Assembly (NCBI RefSeq): GCF_019397265.1
Contig: NZ_CP068985.1
Location: 1,240,001-1,304,000, forward strand
Source of the DNA: Nonomuraea coxensis DSM 45129
GTDB lineage: Bacteria > Actinomycetota > Actinomycetes > Streptosporangiales > Streptosporangiaceae
DNA length: 64,000 bases
Reading direction: 5' to 3'
Part shown: positions 7,823-17,013 of the stretch, in pieces
Position numbering within the stretch: the stretch's first letter is position 1
How the letters are laid out: the number at the start of each line of letters is the position of its first letter
Notes under the pieces: generated by a model
Told to the model about the DNA's origin: nothing
Seen by the model: only the letters and a program-made list of their open reading frames with translations
The model's database searches: none
Made by a program: the position numbers and the translations under genes

Positions 7823-10578
7823 CGCCCGCCGGCGGCCAGCCGCTCCCGGAGCAGGGGGTGGACGAAGTGGTAGCTCCCGGAGGCGGCCTCCCGCAGCAGC
7901 CCGGCGCGGGCGGCGGCGTCAAGGAACGCGGGGACGTCCGGCACGCCCGCGCCCCGCACCCGCGTCCTGACGTCGGTGTCCTCGGCCGAGAAGACGTGGT
8001 GGCGGGCGGCCGTCGCGCGGGCGAGCCCGCCGAGGGCCAGCTCGGCGGACTCGGGGGCGAACCCGGCGGCGGCCGTCCGGTGCATGGCGAGGTCGGCGTA
8101 CCACGGCAGGAAGCGCACCGGGTCCTCCGGCAGGTCGTCGATCCAGCGCTGGTCGCGGGTGAGCACGCCGAGCAGCAGGGGGAAGCTCATCAGCTCGGTG
8201 GTCAGCCCGAGCAGCCGGTCGGGATCGATCCGGTGGGTGGTCAGCAGGGCCTCGAAGCGGCGTCTGGCCTCGGTCGCCGGGACGCCGAGCACGGTGACCG
8301 GCTCGAAGCCGGGCACGGCCTGGTCGCGGCCGGTGACGACCACGCCGCATCCGGTGGCGCGGGCCCAGCTCAGGAAGCCGGGCCGCAGGCCGGGCTCCAG
8401 CGCCTCCAGCCCGTCGAGGATCAGCACGAGCATGCCCCGCGTCACCGCGGCGTGGGCGTCGGCGGCCGAGAGCCGGTACTCGGCGGCCAGCGCGTGCGTC
8501 ACCCACCTCTCGTGCTCGGCGAACCGGGTCGGCAGCTCGCCGCACGACAGCAGGACCGGTGTCTGCGGCCCCCGGCGCTCGGCCAGCCGGCGGGCCAGCC
8601 CGGCCGCGAGCACGCTCTTGCCCACGCCGGGGACGCCTGACAGGAACACCTTGGCGCCCGGCCGGGCCAGGACGCCGTCCAGGGCGGCGAGGCCGGTCCG
8701 CTCCGCGCCCCGCACGCGCAGCACCGGCTCCAGCGGATCGCCGTCGCACACCAGGTCGTTCACCATGTCGCCGGCCCGTGAGCGCGCCTCCGTGGCGGCC
8801 TCCTCCAGCATGGCGCGGAGTTCGAGCTGCCGGCTCAGCTCGGCGGCGGGCGGCTGCTCCGCCGCCGAGCTGAGCTCGCTCGGCTGCGGCACCGGCGACT
8901 CCCTGACCAGGTCGATGTAGGAGAGCATGTCGTCGGGAGCGCCCGAGGGCGAGTTCCGCAGCTCCCGCACGATGCTGAGGGTCAGCTCGCTCAGGCCCGC
9001 GCCCGGCTCCAGGTCCGGGGTGCGCACCAGCCGCCGCAGCAGCGCCGGGTCCGCCACCAGCCGGGCGTAGTCGGCGGGCGCGCTGTCCCTGAGCAGGAGG
9101 ACGGCCGCGAGCACCGACACGTCGTACGGGTCGAGCCGCCGGTCCTTGGCCACCCGGTCCTGCAGGATCAGCACGTTGACGAAGCGCTTGATGGCGCGCG
9201 CGTTGCGCCGAAGCCCGCATCTGAGCATGGGCCCCGCCACGCGGATCTCGTCGGTGAGCAGCCCGTCCAGGTAGCGGGCGAAGTCGTCCTCCGACAGCCG
9301 GGGCATCTCGAACGGAAACTGAATGATCTTGTCGAGGTACTCGCCGACGGGGTCCTTGTACTTCTCCCGCACGGCCGCGATCAGCGGCCCCTTGGCCACG
9401 CCCAGCACGAACACGCAGTTCTTCCGGTTGAAGTGCAGCCTGAGCGCCTCCAGCAGGGCGGTGATGCGGTCGGCCTCGCAGCGGTCGAGGTCGTCCACGA
9501 ACACGACCAGGCGTTCCTTGCCGGACGCGGCGAGCGCCTCGTCGATGAGCGCTCCCAGGTGCTCGTGCAGCCGGGTCCGCTCGGAGCGGATGCGGAAGTG
9601 CTCGCTGTCGTAGTCCTCGACGGACGCGCGCACGTCCGACAGGTTGATCTTGAGGGCCGCGGACAGGACGAGGGAGCCGAGCACGTCGGAGATGGTTCGT
9701 AAGGTGCGCAGGACGTTCTCCCTGCCCTCCAGGCCGAGGTCCTTGACGATCACGTGCAGCAGCGGCAGGACGGGGTTCTCGTCGTACTGGTGCTGCCAGG
9801 GGTCGTACCAGACGTGGGCGCACTCGGGGGCGTCGCGCAACTGCCCGCGCACCTGCATGAGCATCGAGGTCTTGCCGGTGCCCCACTCGCCGAACACGCC
9901 GATGACCATGGGCGGGGTGGCGTACCGGGCCAGGTCGGCGAGGTGGCGGGCGTACTCCTCGCGCCGCAGGCCGTCCTTGAGCGCGGGCTCGTCGGTGTGG
10001 GTGAAGCCCTTGGACTCGGGCGCGGCGGGGGCGCGCGGCGCCGGCGCGGCGGCCCCCTTCGCCGGGCGGCGTCGCGCGCGCCGCCGCAGCAGCCAGGCGG
10101 TGGCGGCCGCGAGCAGGACCGTGCCCGCCCCGGTGATCGTCCAGGCGTGCCGCTGGACGAACGGGACGGGCGGCGGCGTCACCGCCACCTGGAGCCGGTC
10201 CACGCCCGCCGCGGAGATCAGCACGAGGTGCCCGGTCCCGGCGTGCGGGCGCGGACCGGCGGCCACGGTCACGGTGGCCGTGCCGACCGGCGGGAGGCGT
10301 ACGCGGCTGTCGCCCTTGAGCGCGAGCGCGTCCGTGACCGAGCCGGCGAGGCGGACCTCGACGTCCGTCGCGGGCCCCGGGTTGACCAGCACGACCTGCC
10401 ACGTGCCCTTGGCCAGCCGGTCCAGCGGGATCGTGAGGCGGTCCCGCTCCAGGAACTCCGGGCCCGCGGCGGCCCGGGCCAGGGCGGACGGCCAGAAGCT
10501 CAGGAGGATGACGGCGGTGACGAGACACAGGCGTGGCAGCGCGCGGCGTCTGGGCGGCATTCCTCCATTGCAACTCAT
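7819..10578 (-). CDS. Membrane-anchored dual NTPase: KAP P-loop domain plus NACHT domain
   Basis: Large 919-residue protein of unusual build. Residues ~10-38 are a signal-like hydrophobic segment; ~40-140 form a probable beta-rich extracytoplasmic domain; ~146-164 are a membrane segment followed by an Arg-rich stop and a Pro/Ala linker. Residues ~190-480 are a KAP-type NTPase with Walker A GEWGTGKTS (230-238) and Walker B VVFVDDLDRC (358-367). Residues ~640-915 are a second, NACHT-like NTPase with GVPGVGKSV (648-656), LVLILDGLEAL (717-727) and a VVVTGRD sensor. KAP and NACHT proteins are known in phage defence and signalling. It is the last gene of a same-strand run from fxsA. Its TAG stop shares the palindrome CTAG with the convergent nagZ stop. 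ATG 10578 has no clear ribosome site, and ATG 10560 is an alternative. Confidence 0.82.
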   Translation of the reverse strand: MSCNGGMPPRRRALPRLCLVTAVILLSFWPSALARAAAGPEFLERDRLTIPLDRLAKGTWQVVLVNPGPATDVEVRLAGSVTDALALKGDSRVRLPPVGTATVTVAAGPRPHAGTGHLVLISAAGVDRLQVAVTPPPVPFVQRHAWTITGAGTVLLAAATAWLLRRRARRRPAKGAAAPAPRAPAAPESKGFTHTDEPALKDGLRREEYARHLADLARYATPPMVIGVFGEWGTGKTSMLMQVRGQLRDAPECAHVWYDPWQHQYDENPVLPLLHVIVKDLGLEGRENVLRTLRTISDVLGSLVLSAALKINLSDVRASVEDYDSEHFRIRSERTRLHEHLGALIDEALAASGKERLVVFVDDLDRCEADRITALLEALRLHFNRKNCVFVLGVAKGPLIAAVREKYKDPVGEYLDKIIQFPFEMPRLSEDDFARYLDGLLTDEIRVAGPMLRCGLRRNARAIKRFVNVLILQDRVAKDRRLDPYDVSVLAAVLLLRDSAPADYARLVADPALLRRLVRTPDLEPGAGLSELTLSIVRELRNSPSGAPDDMLSYIDLVRESPVPQPSELSSAAEQPPAAELSRQLELRAMLEEAATEARSRAGDMVNDLVCDGDPLEPVLRVRGAERTGLAALDGVLARPGAKVFLSGVPGVGKSVLAAGLARRLAERRGPQTPVLLSCGELPTRFAEHERWVTHALAAEYRLSAADAHAAVTRGMLVLILDGLEALEPGLRPGFLSWARATGCGVVVTGRDQAVPGFEPVTVLGVPATEARRRFEALLTTHRIDPDRLLGLTTELMSFPLLLGVLTRDQRWIDDLPEDPVRFLPWYADLAMHRTAAAGFAPESAELALGGLARATAARHHVFSAEDTDVRTRVRGAGVPDVPAFLDAAARAGLLREAASGSYHFVHPLLRERLAAGGR

Positions 10579-10612
10579 GGTGGCGTACGGCGCACCGGTC
10601 GTGACTGATCAG

Positions 10613-11983
10613 TTATGAGGAGGCCGCGGCCGGCGAGTGGGTCCCCTTGCCGACCGAGGTCAGGGTGTCGCGCAGCGCGGGAACGGTGGTCATGAGCCCG
10701 GAGATCAGGATCGCGGGCACGCACAGGACGATCAGGACGACGTACGGCTCGACCCGCTGCACGACGAGGCTCGTCAGCAGCGGCCCGATGGCGACCGCGC
10801 TGTAGGTGGCGAGCCGGGAGACGCCCACCACGCGCGCGACGCGGTCGGTGGGGACCCGGCTGAGCGCCGTGCGCATGGTGACGTTGCTCAGCCCGCCCGT
10901 GAGCCCGATGGCGAGCAGGGAGAGCGCGAACGCCAGCGGCATCGTGCCGAGCAGCAGGGGCAGCGTCAGCGCCAGCACGCACGACCACAGGTGCACCAGC
11001 ATCATGGACCGGCCCTGCCGCCGCGCGCGCAGCCGCCTGGCCGTGGCGGCGATCCAGGTCCATCGGGAGACCCACGTCCCGAACCGCTGCCGGATGTCCT
11101 CCCGCCGGGGCGAGAGGAACGCTCCCACGATCCCGCCCACGCCGGACATCGCCAGGATCGTCCCGGCGAGCACGCTGGGCAGGCGCTCGTCCGTGGCCTT
11201 GGCGAGGAAGACCACGATGAGGCCCTGGACCATGAGGTTGATGAAGGTGATGACCAGGGTCGCGGACCGGAGGAACGCGTCGTTCCACAACTCCGTGAGA
11301 CCGGTTTTGATCTCGGCGAGGAGTTTTCCCCGCAGGCTTCCCCGCGCGGTGATGTCGGGCTGGAGGCGGCGCAGGATGAGAGCGGCAGAAAAGAACATTG
11401 CGGCATTAGCGGCAAATGAGAAGATTGGCCCAATTCCGAAGAGGAATCCGCCCAACGGCCGGCCCGCCAGCACCATGCTCTGCACCGACCCCTCATGCAT
11501 GGCCAGCGCGGTCTCGACGTTGCCGGGCTTCACGGTGGTGGGGATGAGCGCGGTCTCGGCCACCGACGAGTTCACCGACAGCGCGCCCTCGACCAGCGCG
11601 ATGGCGACGAGGTGCCAGATCTCCAGCCGGCCGAGGAGCAGCAGGCCGCAGAGCCCGGTGACCAGCACGCCGCGGACGACCTCGCTGATCACCATGACCC
11701 GGCGCGGGCCGAACCGGTCGATGACCGCGCCGGCCGGGATGTGCGTGAGCAGGGCGGGCACGGTGGAGGCGAACATCACCCAGCCGATCCAGGCGGCCGA
11801 GTGGGTGAGCTGGTAGGCGAGCAGGGGATAGGTGACGCCGATCGTCCGGCTGCCCAGCATGGAAACGGTCGATCCCGCCCATGACCACCGAAACTGGGGA
11901 TAATCGGTGAGTAGTTCTTTGAAGCACCGAATCTGCCCGACGCCCGCCACCTCGGCTCGCGAATTTCGGACGTTGGCGACCAT
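10613..11983 (-). CDS. MFS transporter, EntS-like
   Basis: Integral membrane transporter of about 456 residues with roughly 12 hydrophobic segments. The first helix block follows FRWSWAGSTVSMLG, and the motif AGAVIDRFGPRRVM between helices 2 and 3 is the major facilitator loop signature. A basic cytoplasmic loop (ATARRLRARRQGR) separates the halves. The substrate is unknown. The frame is open to 12058, but I prefer ATG 11983 because residues before it are not typical; neither start has a good ribosome site. It lies 60 nt after the nSTAND1-TPR gene and 34 nt before the KAP/NACHT gene on the same strand, so it may export the peptide product of the fxs genes. That role is inference from position. 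Confidence 0.8.
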   Translation of the reverse strand: MVANVRNSRAEVAGVGQIRCFKELLTDYPQFRWSWAGSTVSMLGSRTIGVTYPLLAYQLTHSAAWIGWVMFASTVPALLTHIPAGAVIDRFGPRRVMVISEVVRGVLVTGLCGLLLLGRLEIWHLVAIALVEGALSVNSSVAETALIPTTVKPGNVETALAMHEGSVQSMVLAGRPLGGFLFGIGPIFSFAANAAMFFSAALILRRLQPDITARGSLRGKLLAEIKTGLTELWNDAFLRSATLVITFINLMVQGLIVVFLAKATDERLPSVLAGTILAMSGVGGIVGAFLSPRREDIRQRFGTWVSRWTWIAATARRLRARRQGRSMMLVHLWSCVLALTLPLLLGTMPLAFALSLLAIGLTGGLSNVTMRTALSRVPTDRVARVVGVSRLATYSAVAIGPLLTSLVVQRVEPYVVLIVLCVPAILISGLMTTVPALRDTLTSVGKGTHSPAAASS

Positions 11984-12118
11984 AACCCTGATTCGGTGCA
12001 CCGACCAAAGCCGAGGCACGCTCAGAGAATAGAGCAACCTTGACCGCCGCAAGGCCAATCACACCGGTGGCACGTTATTTGGCGAAGTCATTGCCGGGCC
12101 GGCGCCCGCCGCGCCTGG

Positions 12119-14008
12119 CTAGATGAGCCGGTCCGCCTCGGCGGCGAGCTGCGGCGGCAGCGGGCGGCGGCCCCGGCTGCTGCGCGCGTCCTGGGCCAGC
12201 CGGGCCGCCTCCGTGTCGCGCCCCGCCGCCTTCATCACGCGGGCGGCGCGCAGCAGCGTGGCCGGGTCGCTGTCCACGCCGAGCGGCGGGACCTCCTCGA
12301 CGGCCCGCCGCACCTCGCCCTTGCGCGCCAGCGCCAGCGCGTACGCGGCCCGCGTCGAGTCCAGGTCGTGCGGCACCCGGTCGAGGTCGTTGAGCGCCCG
12401 GGGATCGGCCAGGTCGGAGAGGATCTCGCCGCGCGCCCGCAGCGCCTCCGGCGTGTCACCGCCCGACCGCAGGGCCCCGTCGAGCACGTCCACCGCGCCG
12501 GACTCCTGGCCGACGTACCACAGCGCCCACGCGAGCTCGGTCTGGATGACCGGCTCGGGGCTGCGCCGCACCGCCGAGCGCAGCTCCGCCACCGCGGCCC
12601 GGTAGGCGCCGCGGTCCATGAGGATGCGGCCGGCGGCGGTGAGCAGGGTGGCCACGATCTGGTCGGTGCCGAGCAGCGCGTCGAACAGCCGGGTGGCCGT
12701 GCGGTAGTGCGTCAAGGCGGCGTCGGGGTCGCCGCGCAGGTAGGCCGCGTCGCCGAGCAGGGACGCGGCCTGGGCTCGCGAGCGCGGCCCGGACGGATCA
12801 CGGGCCTCCTCCTCGGCCAGCCGGGCCACCAGGTCGAACCAGCCCCGGTGCAGCGCGGCCGCCGCCGCCGCGAGCCGGTCGGTGGTGACGGGCGGGGGCA
12901 GGTCGCCGGGATCGCCGGAGGCGGCGCGCAGGAACGGGCCGACGAGCCTGGCCGGCATCTCGTACCGGCCCTTGTCGCCGAACCTCAGCAGGTGGCGGGT
13001 CGCGAGCGCCGCGGCTATGCGCGGGGGCGGCTCCTCGCCGTCGGCGCGCTCCCCCCGCAGGACCGGCCGGACGAGCGCCGTCAGGCGGTCCACGTCGTCC
13101 TGGAGGTGATCGTGGGCGACGTCCCGCAGCGCGTGCCGGCACAGATCGGTGAGGATCTCCTCGACGTTCACCAGGTCGCGCTCCCCGATGTCGCCGTCCT
13201 TCCAGCGCGCCGCCTCCCACAGCTTCACGCCGGCGAACTGGAGGTGGAGCGGCTCGACGGTGGGGGCGGCCGGCTCGGCGGGGGTCAGGTCCTGGACGAG
13301 CCGGCGCGCCACTCCGGGCAGGAACGCCGCCCCGGCGGCCTCGACCGGCCGCTTGACCGCCTCCAGCGCCTCCGCCGGACCCAGGGGCTCCAGCTTGTAG
13401 GACGCCCCCCGCGTGATGTGCCCGCGTAAGCCCTCGTGCCGGCGCAGGGACTCGACGTGCTCGTCGCTGATCACCAGGAGCAGGTGGACGGGAAGGTCGC
13501 CGGACAGCAGATCGGCGAGCTGGTCGAGGACGCGGGTGTGGCCGCCGGGCCGCGTGCGGTGGGCGGTGAAGACGTCCTCGGCGTGGTCGAGCACGAGCAG
13601 GATCTCCCGGCCGTACGGGCTCCAGCGGTGCCGCCGGAGGTAGGAGCGCACGGTGAGGCCGGCGAACCTGATCGGGTTCTCGTTCGGGGACCAGGAGGCG
13701 AGCAGGGCGAAGACGTGCGGATCGCTGTCCTCGGGGATCACGGCGACGGGCACGAAGGACGGGCGCCGCACCTCGCCCATCGGCAGCACGTCCACGCGGG
13801 ACGGGTCGAGACGGGGCAGCGCGCCGGCCGCCACCAGCGAGGTCTTCCCGACGCCGGACGGCCCGTGCAGGACGGTCAGCCGGTGGGACAGCCAGAGGCT
13901 CGTCAGCTCCTCGACCTCGCGCTCGCGGCCGAAGAACCTCGCCGCGTCATCCCGGCGGAACGGCCGTGGTCCGACGAACGGGTGCGAGCCTCTGCCGCTG
14001 GAAGTCAT
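12119..14008 (-). CDS. nSTAND1-type NTPase with C-terminal TPR repeats
   Basis: About 629 residues. The N-terminus has the nSTAND1 hallmark: PFVGPRPF, then DAARFFGREREVEEL, followed by Walker A GPSGVGKTS (about 49-57) and Walker B ILLVLDHAED (about 136-145). The C-terminal ~250 residues form helical pairs with TPR spacing (SLLGDAAYLRGDPDAALTHYRTA and later AELRSAVRRS-type units). STAND NTPases are switch proteins that oligomerise after sensing a ligand. No effector domain is visible, so the output must be a partner. I chose ATG 14008 because GGAG lies 7 nt before it; ATG 14014 is the alternative. It lies between fxsA and the MFS gene on one strand. Confidence 0.85.
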   Translation of the reverse strand: MTSSGRGSHPFVGPRPFRRDDAARFFGREREVEELTSLWLSHRLTVLHGPSGVGKTSLVAAGALPRLDPSRVDVLPMGEVRRPSFVPVAVIPEDSDPHVFALLASWSPNENPIRFAGLTVRSYLRRHRWSPYGREILLVLDHAEDVFTAHRTRPGGHTRVLDQLADLLSGDLPVHLLLVISDEHVESLRRHEGLRGHITRGASYKLEPLGPAEALEAVKRPVEAAGAAFLPGVARRLVQDLTPAEPAAPTVEPLHLQFAGVKLWEAARWKDGDIGERDLVNVEEILTDLCRHALRDVAHDHLQDDVDRLTALVRPVLRGERADGEEPPPRIAAALATRHLLRFGDKGRYEMPARLVGPFLRAASGDPGDLPPPVTTDRLAAAAAALHRGWFDLVARLAEEEARDPSGPRSRAQAASLLGDAAYLRGDPDAALTHYRTATRLFDALLGTDQIVATLLTAAGRILMDRGAYRAAVAELRSAVRRSPEPVIQTELAWALWYVGQESGAVDVLDGALRSGGDTPEALRARGEILSDLADPRALNDLDRVPHDLDSTRAAYALALARKGEVRRAVEEVPPLGVDSDPATLLRAARVMKAAGRDTEAARLAQDARSSRGRRPLPPQLAAEADRLI

Positions 14009-14180
14009 CTGCATACTCCGCCGGTCGATTGATGCCCCGAAGGCCGATCCCCGCGTGGTGTTCGTCAGGTGAAAGGAATGGGGAGCGTTTCCATCTTACT
14101 TTGACGCCGCCGCCGTCGCCTGTGCCACTTGCCACAAAGCCCCGGATTTCCCCGGCGTTTCCCCCGTCGGTCCCGTGACG

Positions 14181-14339
14181 TCAGTCGCGGTCGATGAATG
14201 ACTGGAACAGGGCCTCCGTGGGACCGGTGCGCCTGAGCTGCTCCATCGCCCGGATGAGGGCGGGATTGCGCAGCTGCCGCAGATCCTCCAGATCCACGTC
14301 GCTGACGTCGATGAGCCCGGTCGTGTTCTCGTTGCCCAC
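14181..14339 (-). CDS. fxsA: FxsA-type cyclophane RiPP precursor peptide
   Basis: Short gene of 52 codons starting at GTG 14339, set by a clear AGGAGG 4 nt before it; the frame is open further upstream, but that part lacks a ribosome site. The leader part LIDVSDVDLEDLRQL is the acidic DV(S)-x-LEDL element of FxsA leaders, and the core near the end is FQS within ALFQSFIDRD. In FxS systems a radical SAM enzyme crosslinks the Phe ring to the Ser beta-carbon in a three-residue cyclophane. The family normally ends F-x-S-x-x-COOH; here three residues (DRD) follow. It is divergent from fxsT across 136 bp and reads toward the nSTAND1, MFS and KAP genes. Assignment rests on motif and context. Confidence 0.8.
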   Translation of the reverse strand: MGNENTTGLIDVSDVDLEDLRQLRNPALIRAMEQLRRTGPTEALFQSFIDRD

Positions 14340-14402
14340 AAACCCTCCTAGGGTCAGGTTTCGGTCGGCCAAAAATGTCTCGCCATGAAAAGCCCTCTGA
14401 TG

Positions 14403-14432
14403 TGATTCTCGGGGCACCTTTCGCGAGAATCA
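14403..14432. promoter_or_regulatory. 9-bp inverted repeat in the fxsA-fxsT divergent promoter region
   Basis: TGATTCTCG (14403-14411) and its exact reverse complement CGAGAATCA (14424-14432) are separated by 12 bp. They sit between the divergent starts of fxsA (14339) and fxsT (14476), which fits an operator for a dimeric regulator acting on both. It could also form a hairpin in the fxsA leader. Confidence 0.5.
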
Positions 14433-14475
14433 ATCGTAGGATCAGTGACAACGCGGACGGGAGGGCGAGAAAGAC

Positions 14476-17013
14476 GTGGACGAGCGGGTAAGCAGCCAGT
14501 CGGTGCCCAGAGTGCCCCCGATCTGGGGCAAGAAGATCCCGGGGCGCAACAAGAATTTCACCGGTCGGGAAAGCCTGCTCGAAGAACTACGGGCGAGCCT
14601 GGAGAGCAGCACCACGGCCGCCGTCGTGCCGCTGCCCCAGGCGCTGCAAGGGCTCGGCGGGGTGGGCAAGACCCAGCTCGCCATCGAGTACGCCTGGCGC
14701 TACCGAGGCTTCTACGACCTCGTCTGGTGGGTGCCCGCCGACCAGCCGATGCTGGTGCCGAGCACGCTGGCCGCGCTCACCGACGACCTGAAGCTGCCGT
14801 CGGCCAGCAGCACCGGCATCGAGGAGGCGGCCTCGGCGGTCCGCGCCGCGCTGCAGCGCGGCGACCCCATCGACCGCTGGCTGCTCATCTTCGACAACGC
14901 CGACGAACCCGAGGAGATCAGGGACTTCATCCCACAGGGCGGCCCCGGCCACGTGCTCATCACCTCGCGCAACAGCCGCTGGAGCGGCGTGGCCGAGACC
15001 GTGCCCGTCGACGTCTTCTCCACCTCCGAGAGCGTCGCCTTCCTGCGCAAGCGCCTGCAGCGTGACGTCGCGCAGAAGGAGGCCGAGCGCCTCGCGAGCG
15101 AGCTGGGGGACCTGCCGCTCGCGCTGGAGCAGGCCGCCGCCCTGCAGGCCATGACCGGCATGTCGACCGACGACTACATCGACCTGCTGGCCAGGGAGAC
15201 CCGGGCGGTGCTCAACCTGAGCAAGTCCACCGAATATCCGCACTCCATGACGGCGGCCTGGCAGATCTCGGTGCACGAGATCGAGAACCGGCTGCCCGCC
15301 GCCGCCGAGGTGCTGCGCTGCCTGGCCTTCTTCGGTCCCGACCCGATCCTTCGTGACATCTTCCGCCGCGGCAAGCGGAGCGGCGCCCGGCGGATGGGCC
15401 CGATCCTCTCCGACCCGCTCACGCTCAACCAGGCGTTCGCCGAGCTCAACCGGTTCGCGCTGGTGCGCATCGAGCCGGAGACGGGCACCGTCCAGGTGCA
15501 CCGGCTGGTCCAGGCGCTGCTGCGCGACTCGCTCAAGGAGGAGGAGCGCGACCAGATCCGGCACGAGGTGCACCTGCTGCTGGCCGCCGGCGCCCCCGCC
15601 GACCCCGAGAACACCGTCAACTGGGACACCTACGCCGGCCTGCTCCCGCACCTGCGGCCCTCCGGGCTGGTCGAGTGCACCGACGAGCCCGTGCAGCGCT
15701 TCGGCATCGACATCGTCCGCTACCTCCTCCAGTCGGCCAACTACACCTCCGCGAAGTCCTTCGGCGAGGCGTTCCTCAGGCACTGGTCCGCGGCGCACGG
15801 GCCGAGCAACGGCAACGTCCTGCGGCTGCGCAGGCAGCTCGGCCACGTGCTGTGGCAGACCGGGGCCTACAAAGAGTCGTACGAGATGAACGAAGTGACC
15901 CTCGACCTCATGCGCAAGGAGTTCGGCGCCGACCACGAGGAGACGTTGCGCCAGGCTCTCACCTACGCGGCGAACCTGCGCGCCCAGGGCAACTTCCAGG
16001 ACGCCATGAACCAGGACAAGCAGCTGCTCGACGCGCACGAGGACAAGTTCGGCCCGTACGCGCCGCCCACGCTCCGCGTGATCAACAATCTGGCGCTGGA
16101 CCACGCCCTGCTCACCCAGTACGACTCCGCCCTCGAACTGCAGCAGCTCGCGTTCGTCGAGCAGAGCAGCTCCCAGCTCGAAGTGAGCAAGTGGGACGTG
16201 CAGCTGGCCTGGAACAACCTCGCGCGCGTGCTGCGGCTGTCCGGTGACCACGCCCGCGCCGTGGACTTCGGCGAGGAGGCGTACTCGCACGGGGTCAGGG
16301 AGCTCGGGGTCGAGCACGCGCTCACCCTCATGACCGCCCGTGACCTGTCCATCGCCAAGCGCCGCAACGGCGACCTGGAGGAGGCGCTGGAGCTCATCCG
16401 GGAGACGCACGCCCGGCTGATGAAGCTGTACGGGCCGGACAACCCCGACACCATGGCCGCCACCGTCGCGCTCAGCAACACGTTACGCCAGGCGAACGAG
16501 CCCCAGGAGGCCATGAAGATGGCGCGCGACGCCCTGCCGCGCTATCAGCGGGCCTTCGGCCCCGAACATCCGTTCACCTACGGCTGCATGGTCAACGTGG
16601 CGCTCCTCTACCGGCTGCGCGGCGACGCCCGGCGGGCGAAGGAGCTCGACGAGCAGGCCCGCGACGGGTTGCTCGCCAAGGTCGGCCCCGACCACGCCTA
16701 CACCTTCAGCGCCACCATCAACCTGGCGAACGACCTCGCGGCGCTGGGCGACGCGACGGGCGCGCGGGCGCTGGGCGCGGAGGTCCTGGAGCAGATCGCG
16801 GCCTTCTACGGCTTCGACAACCTGCTCTACCTGGCCGCCGCCGTCAACCTGTCCATCGACATGCGGGCGAGCGGTGAGGCCGAGGAGGGCAGGAAGCTGT
16901 ACGACACCACGGTCGCCGCCTACGAGCGGCTGCTCCCGCCCGGCCACCCGGAGAGGACGTTCGCGAAGAAGGGCGAGCGGTTCAACTGGGACTTCGACCC
17001 GTTCAGCCTGTAG
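14476..17013 (+). CDS. fxsT: FxsT: FxSxx-COOH system NB-ARC/TPR protein
   Basis: 845 residues. An N-terminal NB-ARC (AP-ATPase) module has Walker A GLGGVGKTQL (59-68), Walker B WLLIFDNAD (135-143) and the sensor VLITSRN (160-166), followed by a winged-helix region with HRLVQALLRDSL. The second half is a run of TPR repeats of the 42-residue kinesin-light-chain kind, with repeated (Y/F)G-x-(D/E)HP-T motifs such as FGADHEETLRQA, YGPDNPDTMAA, FGPEHPFTYG and VGPDHAYTFSA. It ends FNWDFDPFSL. FxsT is the tetratricopeptide companion of FxsA/FxsB loci. Start GTG 14476 is preceded by GGGAGGG. The 3' end overlaps the convergent HExxH gene by 11 nt. A ligand-triggered STAND switch is the likely mode of action. 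Confidence 0.88.
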   Translation: MDERVSSQSVPRVPPIWGKKIPGRNKNFTGRESLLEELRASLESSTTAAVVPLPQALQGLGGVGKTQLAIEYAWRYRGFYDLVWWVPADQPMLVPSTLAALTDDLKLPSASSTGIEEAASAVRAALQRGDPIDRWLLIFDNADEPEEIRDFIPQGGPGHVLITSRNSRWSGVAETVPVDVFSTSESVAFLRKRLQRDVAQKEAERLASELGDLPLALEQAAALQAMTGMSTDDYIDLLARETRAVLNLSKSTEYPHSMTAAWQISVHEIENRLPAAAEVLRCLAFFGPDPILRDIFRRGKRSGARRMGPILSDPLTLNQAFAELNRFALVRIEPETGTVQVHRLVQALLRDSLKEEERDQIRHEVHLLLAAGAPADPENTVNWDTYAGLLPHLRPSGLVECTDEPVQRFGIDIVRYLLQSANYTSAKSFGEAFLRHWSAAHGPSNGNVLRLRRQLGHVLWQTGAYKESYEMNEVTLDLMRKEFGADHEETLRQALTYAANLRAQGNFQDAMNQDKQLLDAHEDKFGPYAPPTLRVINNLALDHALLTQYDSALELQQLAFVEQSSSQLEVSKWDVQLAWNNLARVLRLSGDHARAVDFGEEAYSHGVRELGVEHALTLMTARDLSIAKRRNGDLEEALELIRETHARLMKLYGPDNPDTMAATVALSNTLRQANEPQEAMKMARDALPRYQRAFGPEHPFTYGCMVNVALLYRLRGDARRAKELDEQARDGLLAKVGPDHAYTFSATINLANDLAALGDATGARALGAEVLEQIAAFYGFDNLLYLAAAVNLSIDMRASGEAEEGRKLYDTTVAAYERLLPPGHPERTFAKKGERFNWDFDPFSL

